In this document: positions 6,882-15,333 of the stretch, in pieces
How positions within the stretch are numbered: position 1 is the stretch's first letter
How the letters are laid out: every line of letters starts with the position of its first letter
Assembly: GCA_963763135.1 (NCBI GenBank)
Contig: CAVXNJ010000008.1
Coordinates: 1-16,892, forward strand
From: JANMZO01 sp963763135
Lineage (GTDB): Bacteria; Actinomycetota; Acidimicrobiia; Acidimicrobiales; JANYDT01
Length of the DNA: 16,892 nucleotides
Direction: 5' to 3'
The notes under the pieces: generated by a model
Seen by the model: only the letters and a program-made list of their open reading frames with translations
The model's database searches: none
What the model was told of the DNA's origin: nothing
Made by a program: the position numbers and the translations under genes

Positions 6882-7493
6882 TCACCGTAGCAATCGTCTG
6901 GCCGCAACCACCCGATGGCAAACGGTGACCCCGACGAGACCCGCCATGAGCACGAACACGTCAACCGCGACATCGGGCACCGCCAGCATGACCGTGAACA
7001 GCACAATGGTCTCGGTTCCCTCGATCAGACCGGTCGGCATGTGGATTGACGTCGACTCCCCACGATCCGATGCACCGGCTTGTCGTTTCTCAGCCAGCGC
7101 CGACAGGTACATCCATGACACCGAGTTCACGTAGAACGTCGCCAACAACAACGCCGCGAACGTCCACGCATGCCGATCATGGGAGCCGGCCGCCACCCCG
7201 ATCGGAACAGCCGCGTACCCGACGGTGTCGGCGAGCATGTCGAGATAACCGCCAGCATCGGTTGCGGTGGACGCAGCCCGGGCGATCGCCCCATCGAGGC
7301 CATCCAGAACTCGACCGAACAGCCACAGTCCAACCGAGAACACCGGCCACTGAACAGCGGCAGCTAGCCCGGCACCGACGCACGCCACCAACGAGGCAGC
7401 CGTGACGAACCCCGGCGCGATGCGGCCTGCGGCCCACCTCGCTGCACCCCCGAGCGCACGATCTTTGATTGGGCGAAGCGCGAGATCAAACAT
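6882..7493 (-). CDS. CDP-alcohol phosphatidyltransferase family membrane protein
   Basis: Integral membrane enzyme of 203 residues that transfers a phosphatidyl-type group from a CDP-lipid or CDP-polyol to an alcohol, releasing CMP. The full signature D-x2-DG-x2-AR-x8-G-x3-D-x3-D is present: D64, D67, G68, A71-R72, G81, D85, D89. These Asp residues bind metal and CDP. Several hydrophobic helices surround it (about 27-58, 88-105, 110-133, 155-195), as usual for the family. The acceptor (inositol phosphate, glycerophosphate or another) cannot be read from the motif. The gene is alone, convergent with the candidate selenoprotein and divergent from the TetR gene at 7769. No strong ribosome site is seen before ATG, so the start is less sure than the family. 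Confidence 0.87.
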   Translation of the reverse strand: MFDLALRPIKDRALGGAARWAAGRIAPGFVTAASLVACVGAGLAAAVQWPVFSVGLWLFGRVLDGLDGAIARAASTATDAGGYLDMLADTVGYAAVPIGVAAGSHDRHAWTFAALLLATFYVNSVSWMYLSALAEKRQAGASDRGESTSIHMPTGLIEGTETIVLFTVMLAVPDVAVDVFVLMAGLVGVTVCHRVVAARRLLR

Positions 7494-7702
7494 GACACCG
7501 TCATCGTTGCCGACAAACAGGCGGGAAACGAACCTGCGTCTAACTTGTAAGGATCGACGGTCGGGAAGGATCGTCGTCCGGGCCGGGTCCGGACTCGAAG
7601 AGATAGGGATCGACCAACACGGGGGAGTTCCGAGACGACCATCGGCGATCTTCCGAGGGTTTCAAGGGTTCCGATGGTTTCCGACGTGGGCACTCGCATT
7701 AC

Positions 7703-7727
7703 GGCGGCAGGCGCACATTGTGCCGCC
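7703..7727. promoter_or_regulatory. Inverted repeats upstream of the TetR-P450 unit
   Basis: GGCGGCA (7703-7709) and TGCCGCC (7721-7727) are exact inverted repeats 11 bases apart. An overlapping palindrome GCACA-T-TGTGC lies at 7713-7723. The site is 42-66 bases before the TetR start, where an autoregulatory operator is often found. Nothing else of note is seen in the 275-base divergent gap. Confidence 0.35.
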
Positions 7728-7768
7728 CACCTTCAGGCGAAAGTCGAAGCTGCGTTACGGTGTGCTGC

Positions 7769-8365
7769 ATGGCGCGGCCACGAAATGACGATATCCGTCG
7801 ACTGGCGATTCTTGCGACGTTCGATTGCATAGCGTCAGGTGGCGTTGCGGGTCTTTCGTTTCGCGAGGTCGCTCGTTTGACGGAGTCGAGCACCGGCACG
7901 CTTTCGCATCATTTCGGAAGTAGGCAGCAGTTGCTCCTGGAGGCCATTGCGTACGGGTACTGGCGTCTGCCGGAAGGTTTCGCGAATCGACCGGCAACAC
8001 ACGCGATGCGCTACGTGCTCAATCGCTATGAGCTGTCGACGCCGAAACGCAGAACCTGGTGGAAGTTCTGGCTGGCGATGACTGCGCTCGCGGAGTCCGA
8101 CTCTGAAATCCATGTCGCCATGGCTCGCGAGTACCGATCGGTTGTGGATCGTTGGGTGAACTCACTGGCTCGCGGACAACGCGCCGGGTTGTTTCGTGCC
8201 GACTTCGAACCGGTTGTCGAAGCAAACCGATTGGCCGCATTTGCTCATGGTCTGGCCGTCGCCCAACTGACCGATCCGTCGCTGACGGCCACCGCGGCAG
8301 CGTCCCTCGACGACGCCCTAGCCAGACTGTGCACCGAATCCGGACTGGTCTCCCTGGAAGTTTGA
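7769..8365 (+). CDS. TetR family transcriptional regulator, first gene of the P450-nitrilase unit
   Basis: DNA-binding repressor of 198 residues. MARPRNDDIRRLAILAT leads into the TetR domain. The helix-turn-helix lies at about 29-49 (LSFREVARLTESSTGTLSHHF), followed by GSRQQLLLEAI, the standard exit helix. The C-terminal domain resembles the BetI/TetR_C_6 class (WWKFWLAMTALAES, then REYRSVVDRWV, then LAAFAHGLAVAQL). I prefer the ATG at 7769 over upstream starts because the family's normal N-terminus begins there and the upstream part would overlap the palindromes. It ends 36 bases before the P450 start on the same strand, so it probably represses that gene and itself. Confidence 0.88.
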   Translation: MARPRNDDIRRLAILATFDCIASGGVAGLSFREVARLTESSTGTLSHHFGSRQQLLLEAIAYGYWRLPEGFANRPATHAMRYVLNRYELSTPKRRTWWKFWLAMTALAESDSEIHVAMAREYRSVVDRWVNSLARGQRAGLFRADFEPVVEANRLAAFAHGLAVAQLTDPSLTATAAASLDDALARLCTESGLVSLEV

Positions 8366-8401
8366 GTCGCACGCGCATGCGACTCCTTGATACCATTGGT
8401 C

Positions 8402-9604
8402 ATGACGAGTCCGTTCTCCGAAGCAGCTCTCCCGTCCACGACCAATCCATCGGATCTTCCCGACGGAGAATGTCCATGGCATCGCTACCAACGAGCGAGC
8501 CATGAAAGTTGGGCGTATACCCTCGGCCCGTCGCTGGTCGTTCGTGACCATAACGACGTGCGCGCGGTACTCAACGACAAGCGCTTCGTTCAGGGGATCA
8601 CCAAGGCAATGGAGCAAACACCGGGTACCGACCCGCGTTTCATCGAACGACGGAAGCAAGGATTTCTTCTCCGTGACGGTGCCGACCATCTCCGCATGCG
8701 ACGCATCGCGTCGAAAGCGTTCACGCCGCGAGCGGCCGACCGGTTCCGACCCTACATGCGCGAAGTCATGAACGCCTTCGCCGACAACGTTCCCGACGAT
8801 GGTGTCTGCGATGCAGTGCACACCCTCACCCACGCGTATCCCACCACGGTCATCTGTGAGGTCCTCGGGGCGCCGACAGCGGACGTGGAGTTGTTCTCGG
8901 AACTTACCGAAGCGATTCTCCATGCGCAGGCCGGTTCGGCTGAACATCTCGAACAGGCGTTGGCCGCACACCAACAGCTCGACACGTACCTGCTGAACTT
9001 GATCGAGGAACGCCAACGCGAACCACGCGAGGACCTCTTGTCCGATCTGATCCGGGCGGAAACCGAGGACGGGAAACTCACGCGGCACGAGGTGCTCAGT
9101 GCAGCGGCATCGGTGATCATGGCCGGTACCGACACGACCCGGAACCAGTTGGCGATCGCGCTGCATCTCTTAGCCGATCGTCCTGAAGACTGGGACGCCT
9201 TGGTCGAAGACGCCCGGTTGGAGACCACGGTGGAGGAGATCCTTCGTTTCGCTCCTATCGGGCACGTCCTCCTGCGTGTGCCAACCGAAGACGTGGACAT
9301 GAACAACGTGACCGTCCCGAAAGGCACGATGGTGATCCTCGACATCGGCGCTGCGAATCGCGACCCGCAGTTTCTCGACGATCCGAACGATTTCGAGCCC
9401 GCCCGAACCACCCGATCGCAACATCTCGGATTCGGACACGGGCACAAGTTCTGTCTCGGAGCGAACCTCGCTCGAGCCGAACTCGTCGAAGCCCTCCGCG
9501 TGCTGCGGGCACGTTTCGCCACCATCGAACACTCCGGCCCCACCCAATGGCGCCGAGTCGGTTTCGTCCAGGGACCGATTGTGCTGCCGCTTCGATTCCG
9601 CTAG
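8402..9604 (+). CDS. Cytochrome P450
   Basis: Soluble bacterial P450 of 400 residues (normal length) that hydroxylates or otherwise oxidises a small substrate using ferredoxin-supplied electrons. Seen: I-helix AGTDTT at 241-246, K-helix ExxR at E279-R282, and the heme loop FGHGHKFCLG at 344-353 with axial Cys351. In the usual FGxGxHxCxG the sixth position is His or Arg; here it is Lys349. The start at 8402 (ATG) is preferred over a TTG 15 bases upstream. No ferredoxin or ferredoxin reductase gene is adjacent, so redox partners must come from elsewhere. The neighbours (TetR 36 bases upstream, AraC 16 bases downstream, then nitrilase) suggest one transcript and a shared substrate, possibly a nitrile or its precursor; this is inference. 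Confidence 0.95.
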   Translation: MTSPFSEAALPSTTNPSDLPDGECPWHRYQRASHESWAYTLGPSLVVRDHNDVRAVLNDKRFVQGITKAMEQTPGTDPRFIERRKQGFLLRDGADHLRMRRIASKAFTPRAADRFRPYMREVMNAFADNVPDDGVCDAVHTLTHAYPTTVICEVLGAPTADVELFSELTEAILHAQAGSAEHLEQALAAHQQLDTYLLNLIEERQREPREDLLSDLIRAETEDGKLTRHEVLSAAASVIMAGTDTTRNQLAIALHLLADRPEDWDALVEDARLETTVEEILRFAPIGHVLLRVPTEDVDMNNVTVPKGTMVILDIGAANRDPQFLDDPNDFEPARTTRSQHLGFGHGHKFCLGANLARAELVEALRVLRARFATIEHSGPTQWRRVGFVQGPIVLPLRFR

Positions 9605-9620
9605 CACCCGGCAAAACGCC

Positions 9621-10676
9621 ATGACACCGTCAGAAAACCGAGGCGGTCCGATTCGGCAACGGCGAGCAACCATCAGCACCCGTGGTTTGCCGACCCGCGA
9701 TGCGTTTGCGTATTGGCAGGATCAGATCTGCGCCCGATTCGTTAGGTTGACCGCACAGTCGATAGGCGACGGTCCGTTTCACGGCCGGATCGACCATGTC
9801 TCGTGCGGTGAGCTGGAACTTTCAAAGGTGGCCGCCACGAGCCAGATCGTGCGACGCACCCGTACGCACATCCGACAGGACGACGATGAGTACCTCCTGG
9901 CCAGTGTTCTGCTCGATGGTTGTGGCCGAATCGAACAAGACGGACGAATAGCTGAACTCCACCCCGGCGCGATGGCCTTCTACGACAGCACGCGCCCCTA
10001 CGAGTTACGGTCCGACAAGCCATGCATCCACCTCGTCGTGAAAGTCCCAAAACGACATGTCCTCGATGGCGACACACGAACGTTGACAGCCCGAACGCTC
10101 GGGGCCGACTCACCGGGCATGGTGGTCTCGACCTTCTTCAGTTCGCTGCACAAGGCATCCGAAAACAGTGCTGTCGACATCGGCATCTTCTTCCCGCACG
10201 CCATCGGCCTATTGGCCGCCGCCGCGTCCTTCGCGGCACCGGACAACAGCGACACCAACGCCTTCGCCCAAACCGCACTTGCCACACAGCAGTTGACTGA
10301 CTACCTCCACCGACACTTCGCCGACCCGCGGCTGGACGCGCCGACCGTAGCGCGAGCATGCAACATGTCACGTCGATCGCTCTATCGATGCGCCGGCGAA
10401 GAGGGCATCGCCGGCCAGCTCCGAAAGATCCGGCTCGAACACGCCAAAGACCTGTTGACACGCGTCTCCGATCAGTCGATCAGTTCGATCGCGATCGCGT
10501 GCGGCTTCCCGAGCGAGTCCGGCTTCTATCGGGCGTTTCGCAACGCAACGGGTCTGACACCCGGCGACTACCGCCGGGCCACCACCGCAAACAGCACGTT
10601 GGCACCGAGCGTCAGCAATTTCGGCACACCACGCCACAACGAGATCCAACCCGTCGAACACCATGTGAGCAGTTAG
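9621..10676 (+). CDS. AraC/XylS family transcriptional activator
   Basis: Regulator of 351 residues. The N-terminal half is a sensor of the AraC_binding_2 type (FAYWQDQICARFVRL at about 31-45, and LLDGCGRIEQDGR followed by LHPGAMAFYDSTRPYEL). The C-terminal part from about residue 225 holds the double helix-turn-helix: DAPTVARACNMSRRSLYRC, then SISSIAIACGFPSESGFYRAFRNATGLTPGDYRR. The start is the ATG at 9621, 17 bases after the P450 stop. It lies just before a nitrilase gene. AraC-type NitR controls nitrilase in Rhodococcus rhodochrous J1, so a NitR-like, nitrile-induced activator is the best reading; the inducer is inference. Confidence 0.9.
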   Translation: MTPSENRGGPIRQRRATISTRGLPTRDAFAYWQDQICARFVRLTAQSIGDGPFHGRIDHVSCGELELSKVAATSQIVRRTRTHIRQDDDEYLLASVLLDGCGRIEQDGRIAELHPGAMAFYDSTRPYELRSDKPCIHLVVKVPKRHVLDGDTRTLTARTLGADSPGMVVSTFFSSLHKASENSAVDIGIFFPHAIGLLAAAASFAAPDNSDTNAFAQTALATQQLTDYLHRHFADPRLDAPTVARACNMSRRSLYRCAGEEGIAGQLRKIRLEHAKDLLTRVSDQSISSIAIACGFPSESGFYRAFRNATGLTPGDYRRATTANSTLAPSVSNFGTPRHNEIQPVEHHVSS

Positions 10677-10703
10677 CAATCCCAACTGAACAGGGAGACA
10701 ACG

Positions 10704-11702
10704 ATGCAAGAAGCAGTGAAGGTCGCGGCCGTGCAGGCCGAGTCGGTTCCCATGGATTTAGCCGCCGGTGTCGAGAAAGTGATTGCGCTCATCGGGGAAG
10801 CCGCCGCCGGCGGAGCGGAGCTCGTGGCCTTTCCGGAGACGTTCCTGCCCGGCTACCCGTGGTGGGTCTGGCTCGACTCCGTCTCGGCCGGTATGCAGTT
10901 CGTCCCGCGATATGCAGCAAACTCCATGACCCGCGACAGTGCGGAAATGAAACGAATCCAACACGCCGCCGCACAGCACGGCATACACGTCGTGCTCGGA
11001 TTCAGCGAACGAGACGGCGGGAGCCTCTACATGGCGCAAGCAATCATCGCCGCCAACGGCGACCTCATCGGCGTACGACGAAAGCTCAAACCCACACACG
11101 TCGAAAGAACCGTCTTCGGAGAAGGCGACGGAAGCGACCTCCAGGTCTACGACACCTCGCTCGGCAAGCTCGGCGCGTTGAACTGCTGGGAGCATCTGCA
11201 ACCGCTCGTCAAGTACGCCATGTACAGCCAAGGCGAAGAGATCCACGTCGCCTCCTGGCCGAGCTTCGCCGGCAACCGCGATTCAGCCCAGGCATTCGGA
11301 CCGGACGTGAACACCGCCGCCAGCATGATCTACGCCGTTGAAGGACAAACCTTCGTAGTCGCCCCCTGCGCCGTGACCGGCACCGCGACCATCGAGATGT
11401 TCTGCGATACCGACGCAAAACGCCAAATGCTGCAACTCGGCGGCGGATTCGCCCGCATCTACGGACCCGAAGGCTCCCCGCTCGCGCAACCACTCCCGGA
11501 AACAACCGAAGGAATTCTGTACGCCGAACTACCAGCCTTCCTGCTGGCAATAGCCAAATCATGCGCCGACCCGGTCGGCCACTACTCCCGTCCCGACGTA
11601 CTACGCCTGTGGATCAACCGAAACCCCAACCCCCGCGTAATCACGGCACCAGCAGACGAACCACCAACTGGCACAAGCAACCAACCCAGCCAAACGGATT
11701 GA
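10704..11702 (+). CDS. Nitrilase (carbon-nitrogen hydrolase)
   Basis: Enzyme of 332 residues that hydrolyses a nitrile to the carboxylic acid and ammonia, in the cytosol, usually as large homo-oligomers. The catalytic triad is visible: E45 in FPETFLPGYPWW, K127 in RRKLKPTHVERT, and C159 in ALNCWEHLQPL. GYPWW and CWEHLQPL are marks of true nitrilases rather than amidases or other superfamily branches. FGEGDGSDL follows the Lys, as expected. The C-terminal tail from about 305 is Pro/Thr/Asn-rich and probably disordered. Ribosome site AGGGAG lies 6 bases before ATG. The AraC gene ends 27 bases upstream, like NitR-NitA pairs. Substrate class (aliphatic, aromatic or arylaceto) cannot be decided. 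Confidence 0.93.
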   Translation: MQEAVKVAAVQAESVPMDLAAGVEKVIALIGEAAAGGAELVAFPETFLPGYPWWVWLDSVSAGMQFVPRYAANSMTRDSAEMKRIQHAAAQHGIHVVLGFSERDGGSLYMAQAIIAANGDLIGVRRKLKPTHVERTVFGEGDGSDLQVYDTSLGKLGALNCWEHLQPLVKYAMYSQGEEIHVASWPSFAGNRDSAQAFGPDVNTAASMIYAVEGQTFVVAPCAVTGTATIEMFCDTDAKRQMLQLGGGFARIYGPEGSPLAQPLPETTEGILYAELPAFLLAIAKSCADPVGHYSRPDVLRLWINRNPNPRVITAPADEPPTGTSNQPSQTD

Positions 11703-11733
11703 CCTCCGCAAACTCCGACAACTTACCCAACAC

Positions 11734-11756
11734 GGTTGCAGGCCAAGTCTGCAACC
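11734..11756 (+). terminator. Strong hairpin closing the nitrilase unit
   Basis: GGTTGCAG and CTGCAACC form a perfect 8-base stem around a 7-base loop (GCCAAGT), 31 bases after the nitrilase stop. No T tract follows. It marks the end of the TetR-P450-AraC-nitrilase transcript. Confidence 0.65.
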
Positions 11757-11805
11757 CACTCCGACCCTTCGCAACCGCAAAATGGTAGGAACGCGGTAAG
11801 ACAAC

Positions 11806-11836
11806 TATGTACACAGGCAACTTCGATATGTACACA
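11806..11836. promoter_or_regulatory. Two ATGTACACA direct repeats 21 bases apart
   Basis: ATGTACACA occurs at 11807-11815 and 11828-11836, a spacing of two DNA turns, 83-112 bases upstream of the peptidase start. The first lies in CTATGT-AC-ACAGG, half of the palindrome CTATGT-N2-ACATAG seen at 15334. These are candidate operators for the peptidase gene. Alternatively they are part of a 26-codon open frame (11807-11887) that I do not consider proven. Confidence 0.35.
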
Positions 11837-11918
11837 CAGCAAATTTGCTTCACTGTGCCAGCCGAACTCGAGGCACTCAATTCCTAGCTGACCGAACCGC
11901 CGCGGCGTCTGGCAAAAT

Positions 11919-12659
11919 ATGCGGGTGAAACTTCTGTTGACCTCGTCTGGCATCCGCAACGCCAGCATCCGAGAAGCTTTGGTCGAACTCCTCGGCAAGC
12001 CGATCTCGGAGTCCAGCGCGCTTGTCGTCCCCACAGCGATCTATCCGTTCTCGGTTGGGCCTGCAATGGCAGGTCGCCTAATCCGTGGAGAGGTCTCGTC
12101 GCCGTTGACCGAGCTGGGGTGGGCGTCGGTTGGCGTGCTTGAGCTCACCGCTCTCCCGAGCGTCGGGCAGGAGGTCTGGGCCTCCACGGTCGAAGCAGCC
12201 GACGCGCTGCTGTTCTGGGGTGGTGATCCGCTGTACCTCAGCCACTGGATTCGAGCGTCCGGGCTGTCAGATCTCTTGCCCACGCTGACCGACACAGTTT
12301 ACGTCGGCGTAAGTGCTGGCGCGATGGCCTCAGCGAGAGTGTTCGGCGAGACCTACACGGAACCGCGCACCGCTAGTGGGAGCCCACTCACGTCGAAGCA
12401 ACTTGTGTTTACGACGCCACAGGGCGACCTCACGAGGACCTTGCTCACGGCAGAGGGAGCGGGACTGGTCGACTTTGCGGTGATCCCGCATCTGGACAAC
12501 GAGAACCATCCCGACGCCTCCCTAGCGAACGCCGAGACCTGGGCATCCGAGCTACCCGTCCCGACCTACGCCATCGACGACGAGACCGCCCTCAAGGTGA
12601 CAGGTGGCGTCGTCCAAGTGGTCTCCGAGGGCCATTGGAAACTCTTCGAGCCCCGTTAG
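11919..12659 (+). CDS. Peptidase E-like (family S51) protein
   Basis: Cytosolic serine peptidase of 246 residues related to dipeptidase E, which cleaves Asp-X dipeptides, and to cyanophycinase. Seen: LLTSSG at 6-11, FWGGDPLYL at 99-107, the nucleophile elbow GVSAGAM with Ser132, and PHLDNENHP at 190-198 carrying the His candidates. The order is as in S51 proteins, and the length is slightly above PepE (about 230). ATG at 11919 begins the conserved first strand; no good ribosome site is seen, so a leaderless or weakly translated start is possible. It is a single gene, converging on the MBL gene 67 bases away. Confidence 0.82.
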   Translation: MRVKLLLTSSGIRNASIREALVELLGKPISESSALVVPTAIYPFSVGPAMAGRLIRGEVSSPLTELGWASVGVLELTALPSVGQEVWASTVEAADALLFWGGDPLYLSHWIRASGLSDLLPTLTDTVYVGVSAGAMASARVFGETYTEPRTASGSPLTSKQLVFTTPQGDLTRTLLTAEGAGLVDFAVIPHLDNENHPDASLANAETWASELPVPTYAIDDETALKVTGGVVQVVSEGHWKLFEPR

Positions 12660-12684
12660 TACCGGACCGATAATCGGGGCCTCT

Positions 12685-12701
12685 ACGGTGAATGGGACCG
12701 T
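12685..12701. terminator. Short hairpin between convergent genes
   Basis: ACGGT and ACCGT form a 5-base stem around a 7-base loop between the ends of the peptidase gene (12659) and the MBL gene (12727). Position favours a terminator, but the stem is weak. Confidence 0.3.
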
Positions 12702-12726
12702 GCGACGCGCAACGGTCGGCAGCGGC

Positions 12727-13536
12727 TTATACCTCGATCACGTCGAGGTCGTTGCCGATGATGACCGTTCCGCCGTAGTGGGTCGTGTCGACGTCGACGT
12801 GTGCTCCGGGAAGGTGATGGGTCAACACAACGGTGGCAACGCCCGCCGCAGCGGCCATATCGACGCAGTCCTGCGGCGACGCGTGGAACTCGTGGAGACG
12901 CTCGACAATCATTCGTCGCTTCGCTGGTGCATCCGATGGCGGAGCGGAGGCACAAGCATCCACGACAAGCACATCGGCGTCACGGGCGAACGCCACCAGC
13001 TCATCGCAACGCGCCGTATCCCCCGACACCACCAGCGACCTTCCACCGAACGTGAACCGCCACGCCAACGACGCCATAGGGGGATGCACGACCGAGCCTG
13101 CCTCGATGAGGCATCCGTCGACCTCCGTCGACCATCCGGCGCCGACATCCCGCACGACCGTGTCGTCCCAGCCGTCACGGTCGTATCCGAGATCGATCGC
13201 CCACTCCGCCTGATCGCGGTAGAAATCCTCCACCAGACGACGGTGCATGTCCTGCGTGCCGAGCGGGCCGGTTACGTCGAGGCGCGTCCGTCCAACGGTC
13301 CAGCTTCCCCACACCAAGGCCGGATAGCCGAGGATGTGGTCCCAATGGAGGTGCGTGAACAACACACGATCGACTGCTCGCAGCGCCTCCCCCGCTGCGA
13401 GGAGTTGCCCGACGACGCCGTCGCCGGCATCGACCAGCGCCGAGCCGTGGTCACCCCAGTGCACGATGGCTGCCGGGTGGTGGCGAACGAGACTCGGACT
13501 CGGCGAACCAGTACCAAGCAGCGTCACGCTCAACAT
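12727..13536 (-). CDS. MBL-fold metallo-hydrolase (RNase Z/arylsulfatase-like)
   Basis: Two-metal hydrolase of 269 residues. Seen: N-terminal LLGTGSPSP (6-14), typical of the RNase Z/AtsA branch; the metal motif HLHWDH with H62, H64, D66, H67; the VVSGDTARCDEL segment carrying the bridging Asp; and THHLPG near the end for the last His. Family members cleave phosphodiesters, sulfate esters or lactones; the substrate is not readable. It lacks the long exosite arm of tRNase Z, so a small-molecule hydrolase is more likely. It lies 26 bases after the small alpha/beta-barrel protein on the same strand and is probably co-transcribed with it. Confidence 0.9.
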   Translation of the reverse strand: MLSVTLLGTGSPSPSLVRHHPAAIVHWGDHGSALVDAGDGVVGQLLAAGEALRAVDRVLFTHLHWDHILGYPALVWGSWTVGRTRLDVTGPLGTQDMHRRLVEDFYRDQAEWAIDLGYDRDGWDDTVVRDVGAGWSTEVDGCLIEAGSVVHPPMASLAWRFTFGGRSLVVSGDTARCDELVAFARDADVLVVDACASAPPSDAPAKRRMIVERLHEFHASPQDCVDMAAAAGVATVVLTHHLPGAHVDVDTTHYGGTVIIGNDLDVIEV

Positions 13537-13562
13537 GAGCCCACACTACTGCTCGGTGGGTT

Positions 13563-13871
13563 CTACAGTCCGGTCGCCGCCGGTGCGACGGCTGTGACGC
13601 GCTCAAGGACGAGAGCTCGTGGGGCATTCACCAGCGCCGGCGAACTGGCAGGGTTCGGCCAAACGACGGTCTCCAGGAAATGCAGGAACGCAGTCGCTTC
13701 CTCACGGGAGTCGAAGTCGAGGTCCACGGTGACGTACTTCGAGTCGTCGACCGGTTGATGAACACGCTCATCACGAACACCGGCTGATCGTCGCGCTTCG
13801 CCAAAGCTGGCGAACGCTGTCGCCCAGACAGCAAAGTCGGTAATGGCATGTTCGATGTGAAGTGTCGGCAT
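13563..13871 (-). CDS. Small dimeric alpha/beta-barrel-like protein
   Basis: Protein of 102 residues that I recognise as a type common in actinobacteria, without an assigned reaction. MPTLHIEHAITDFAVWATAFASF is the usual opening, followed by a V-x-R-V-x-x-PVDD segment and VTVDLDFDSREEATAFLHFL. The beta-alpha-beta-beta pattern resembles ferredoxin-like dimeric barrels (ABM/cyclase type). Strong ribosome site AGGAGG (minus strand, 13878-13883). First gene of a two-gene unit with the MBL hydrolase, divergent from the LuxR regulator, which may control it. Confidence 0.75.
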   Translation of the reverse strand: MPTLHIEHAITDFAVWATAFASFGEARRSAGVRDERVHQPVDDSKYVTVDLDFDSREEATAFLHFLETVVWPNPASSPALVNAPRALVLERVTAVAPAATGL

Positions 13872-13989
13872 GGTTCGTCCTCCTGTAAACGTCCGGATGA
13901 CTCAACCGTACGATCCGGACCCGTCGACGCCTATCCCAACTTCCTGGGGTTCTGATCGGAGCGCTGCGAGTGGTCCTACACTCCGGTTC

Positions 13990-15042
13990 ATGGCCCGACG
14001 ACAGACGAGCAGCCGGACGGTCGAGCGGGTCACGGCCATCTGCGCTCAGCACGACGACACCCGATCACTTCGCCTCGCTCTACTAAACGAGCTCAGGGAC
14101 CTGATCGGCTTCGACGCGTACGCCTGGGTGCTCACCGATCCGGTCACCGAGGTCGGTGGATCCCCTCTCGCCGACGTCCCGTGGCTTGCGGAGCTTCCGC
14201 GCCAGATCCGCCTGAAGTACCTCACGCCGCTCAACCGGTGGACCGTGCTCAACGAGCCTCCCGTAGCCTGCCTGCGGGCGGTCAGCGGAGGCCGACTCGA
14301 CGAGAGCCTCGTGTGGCGAGAGCTTCTGATGGACTACGGGGTGAGCGACGTGGCATCTGTTGTATTCCGCGATCGTTTCGGATGCTGGGCCTTCCTCGAG
14401 CTGTGGCGGACCGGACCCGCCTTCAGCGACGCCGAGGCAGAAATGCTCGCGGCCATTAACGGCTCGATGACGAGGGCGCTTCGCCAGTGCCAGGCGCGCA
14501 CCTTCGAGCTAGAGGCCGACGAGTCCGATCGAACCGGCCCCGTCATGCTCATCCTGTCGCCACAGCTCGCCGTCCGAGCCCAGACGCCAGAGACCGAGCA
14601 GTTCCTGAGGCTTCTCGTGCCACCCGACAGCGACCGGCAACCGGTCCCTGCCGGTGCGCTCAACGTCGGTGCGCAGCTCCTCGCCGTCGAGAGCGGTGTC
14701 GATCATCACCCTCCGACAGCGCGCGTTCACCTTGCCGGAGGCGTGTGGCTGACCCTACGCGCCGCACGCATAGGCGGCACCGAAACGCAGGAGCAGGACA
14801 TCGCCGTCACCATCGAGCGAACCGACCCACGCGATCGGCTCGACCTGTTCACACGATCATCGGGGCTCACCGAACGCGAGGCTGAGCTCCTCGTCCTTCT
14901 CGCAACCGGTTCCGACACCCGAGAGATCGCTCGACGCATGTTCCTTTCAGAGCACACCGTCCAGGACCATCTGAAAGCGATCTTCGCCAAGACGGGCGCT
15001 CCGAACCGCCGAAGACTTCTCGCCCGAGCGACCGGACACTGA
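13990..15042 (+). CDS. LuxR family transcriptional regulator
   Basis: Regulator of 350 residues from the ATG at 13990. In-frame ATGs at 13897 and 13870 exist, but 13870 overlaps the start codon of the divergent gene, and the shared promoter needs the space. The C-terminal 60 residues are a LuxR/GerE helix-turn-helix: GLTEREAELLVLLATGSDTR, then EIARRMFLSEHTVQDHLKAIFAKTGAPNRRRLLA. The N-terminal 280 residues have no named domain that I recognise; they may be GAF-like (ALLNELRDLIGFDAYAWVLTDP, and DRFGCWAFLELWR). There is no receiver or ATP-binding motif. It is divergent from the barrel/MBL pair and is a good candidate for their regulator; this is inference. Confidence 0.87.
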   Translation: MARRQTSSRTVERVTAICAQHDDTRSLRLALLNELRDLIGFDAYAWVLTDPVTEVGGSPLADVPWLAELPRQIRLKYLTPLNRWTVLNEPPVACLRAVSGGRLDESLVWRELLMDYGVSDVASVVFRDRFGCWAFLELWRTGPAFSDAEAEMLAAINGSMTRALRQCQARTFELEADESDRTGPVMLILSPQLAVRAQTPETEQFLRLLVPPDSDRQPVPAGALNVGAQLLAVESGVDHHPPTARVHLAGGVWLTLRAARIGGTETQEQDIAVTIERTDPRDRLDLFTRSSGLTEREAELLVLLATGSDTREIARRMFLSEHTVQDHLKAIFAKTGAPNRRRLLARATGH

Positions 15043-15219
15043 GCCCGGCCGGTTACCGATTCGGAGCCGAGTCCCGGTTCGGAGCAATGACACCCCTCCG
15101 GCGGCCAGACCACCCGGCCCAGACGATTCGCTCCGGGTTGCTGGCTACACGTGGGACCGATAATCCCGCCCTAACTCTGTCGATGGCGACCCCACAATTA
15201 CTTTGGCAATCGATGGTCG

Positions 15220-15233
15220 ATAAGCACACTTAC
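15220..15233. promoter_or_regulatory. Inverted repeat ATAAG-CACA-CTTAC, candidate operator
   Basis: Four of five arm positions are symmetric around CACA; the fifth differs from the perfect copy at 933-946. The match between the two sites extends over 14 bases. Confidence 0.4.
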
Positions 15234-15333
15234 TGACCTTCGTTTATGCATGTCAGTCTGGAGGAAGTACGAGCGCTGACTTCTCGCCACGCCCCCGTTG
15301 CCGCCCAACGTGGCACGAAAGTAACACTAATAC

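Noticed and set aside
7402..7788. A 128-codon plus-strand frame between the phosphatidyltransferase and the TetR gene
   Set aside because: It is antisense to the phosphatidyltransferase start, lacks a domain and covers the divergent promoter region.
11807..11887. A 26-codon frame beginning MYTGNFDMYT before the peptidase gene
   Set aside because: No ribosome site at good spacing and no similarity that I know. The repeated start is better explained as two copies of the ATGTACACA element.
12664..15165. Shared 12-mer GGACCGATAATC after the peptidase stop and at 15154
   Set aside because: A 12-base match between two places in a window of this size is expected by chance, and the flanks do not align.
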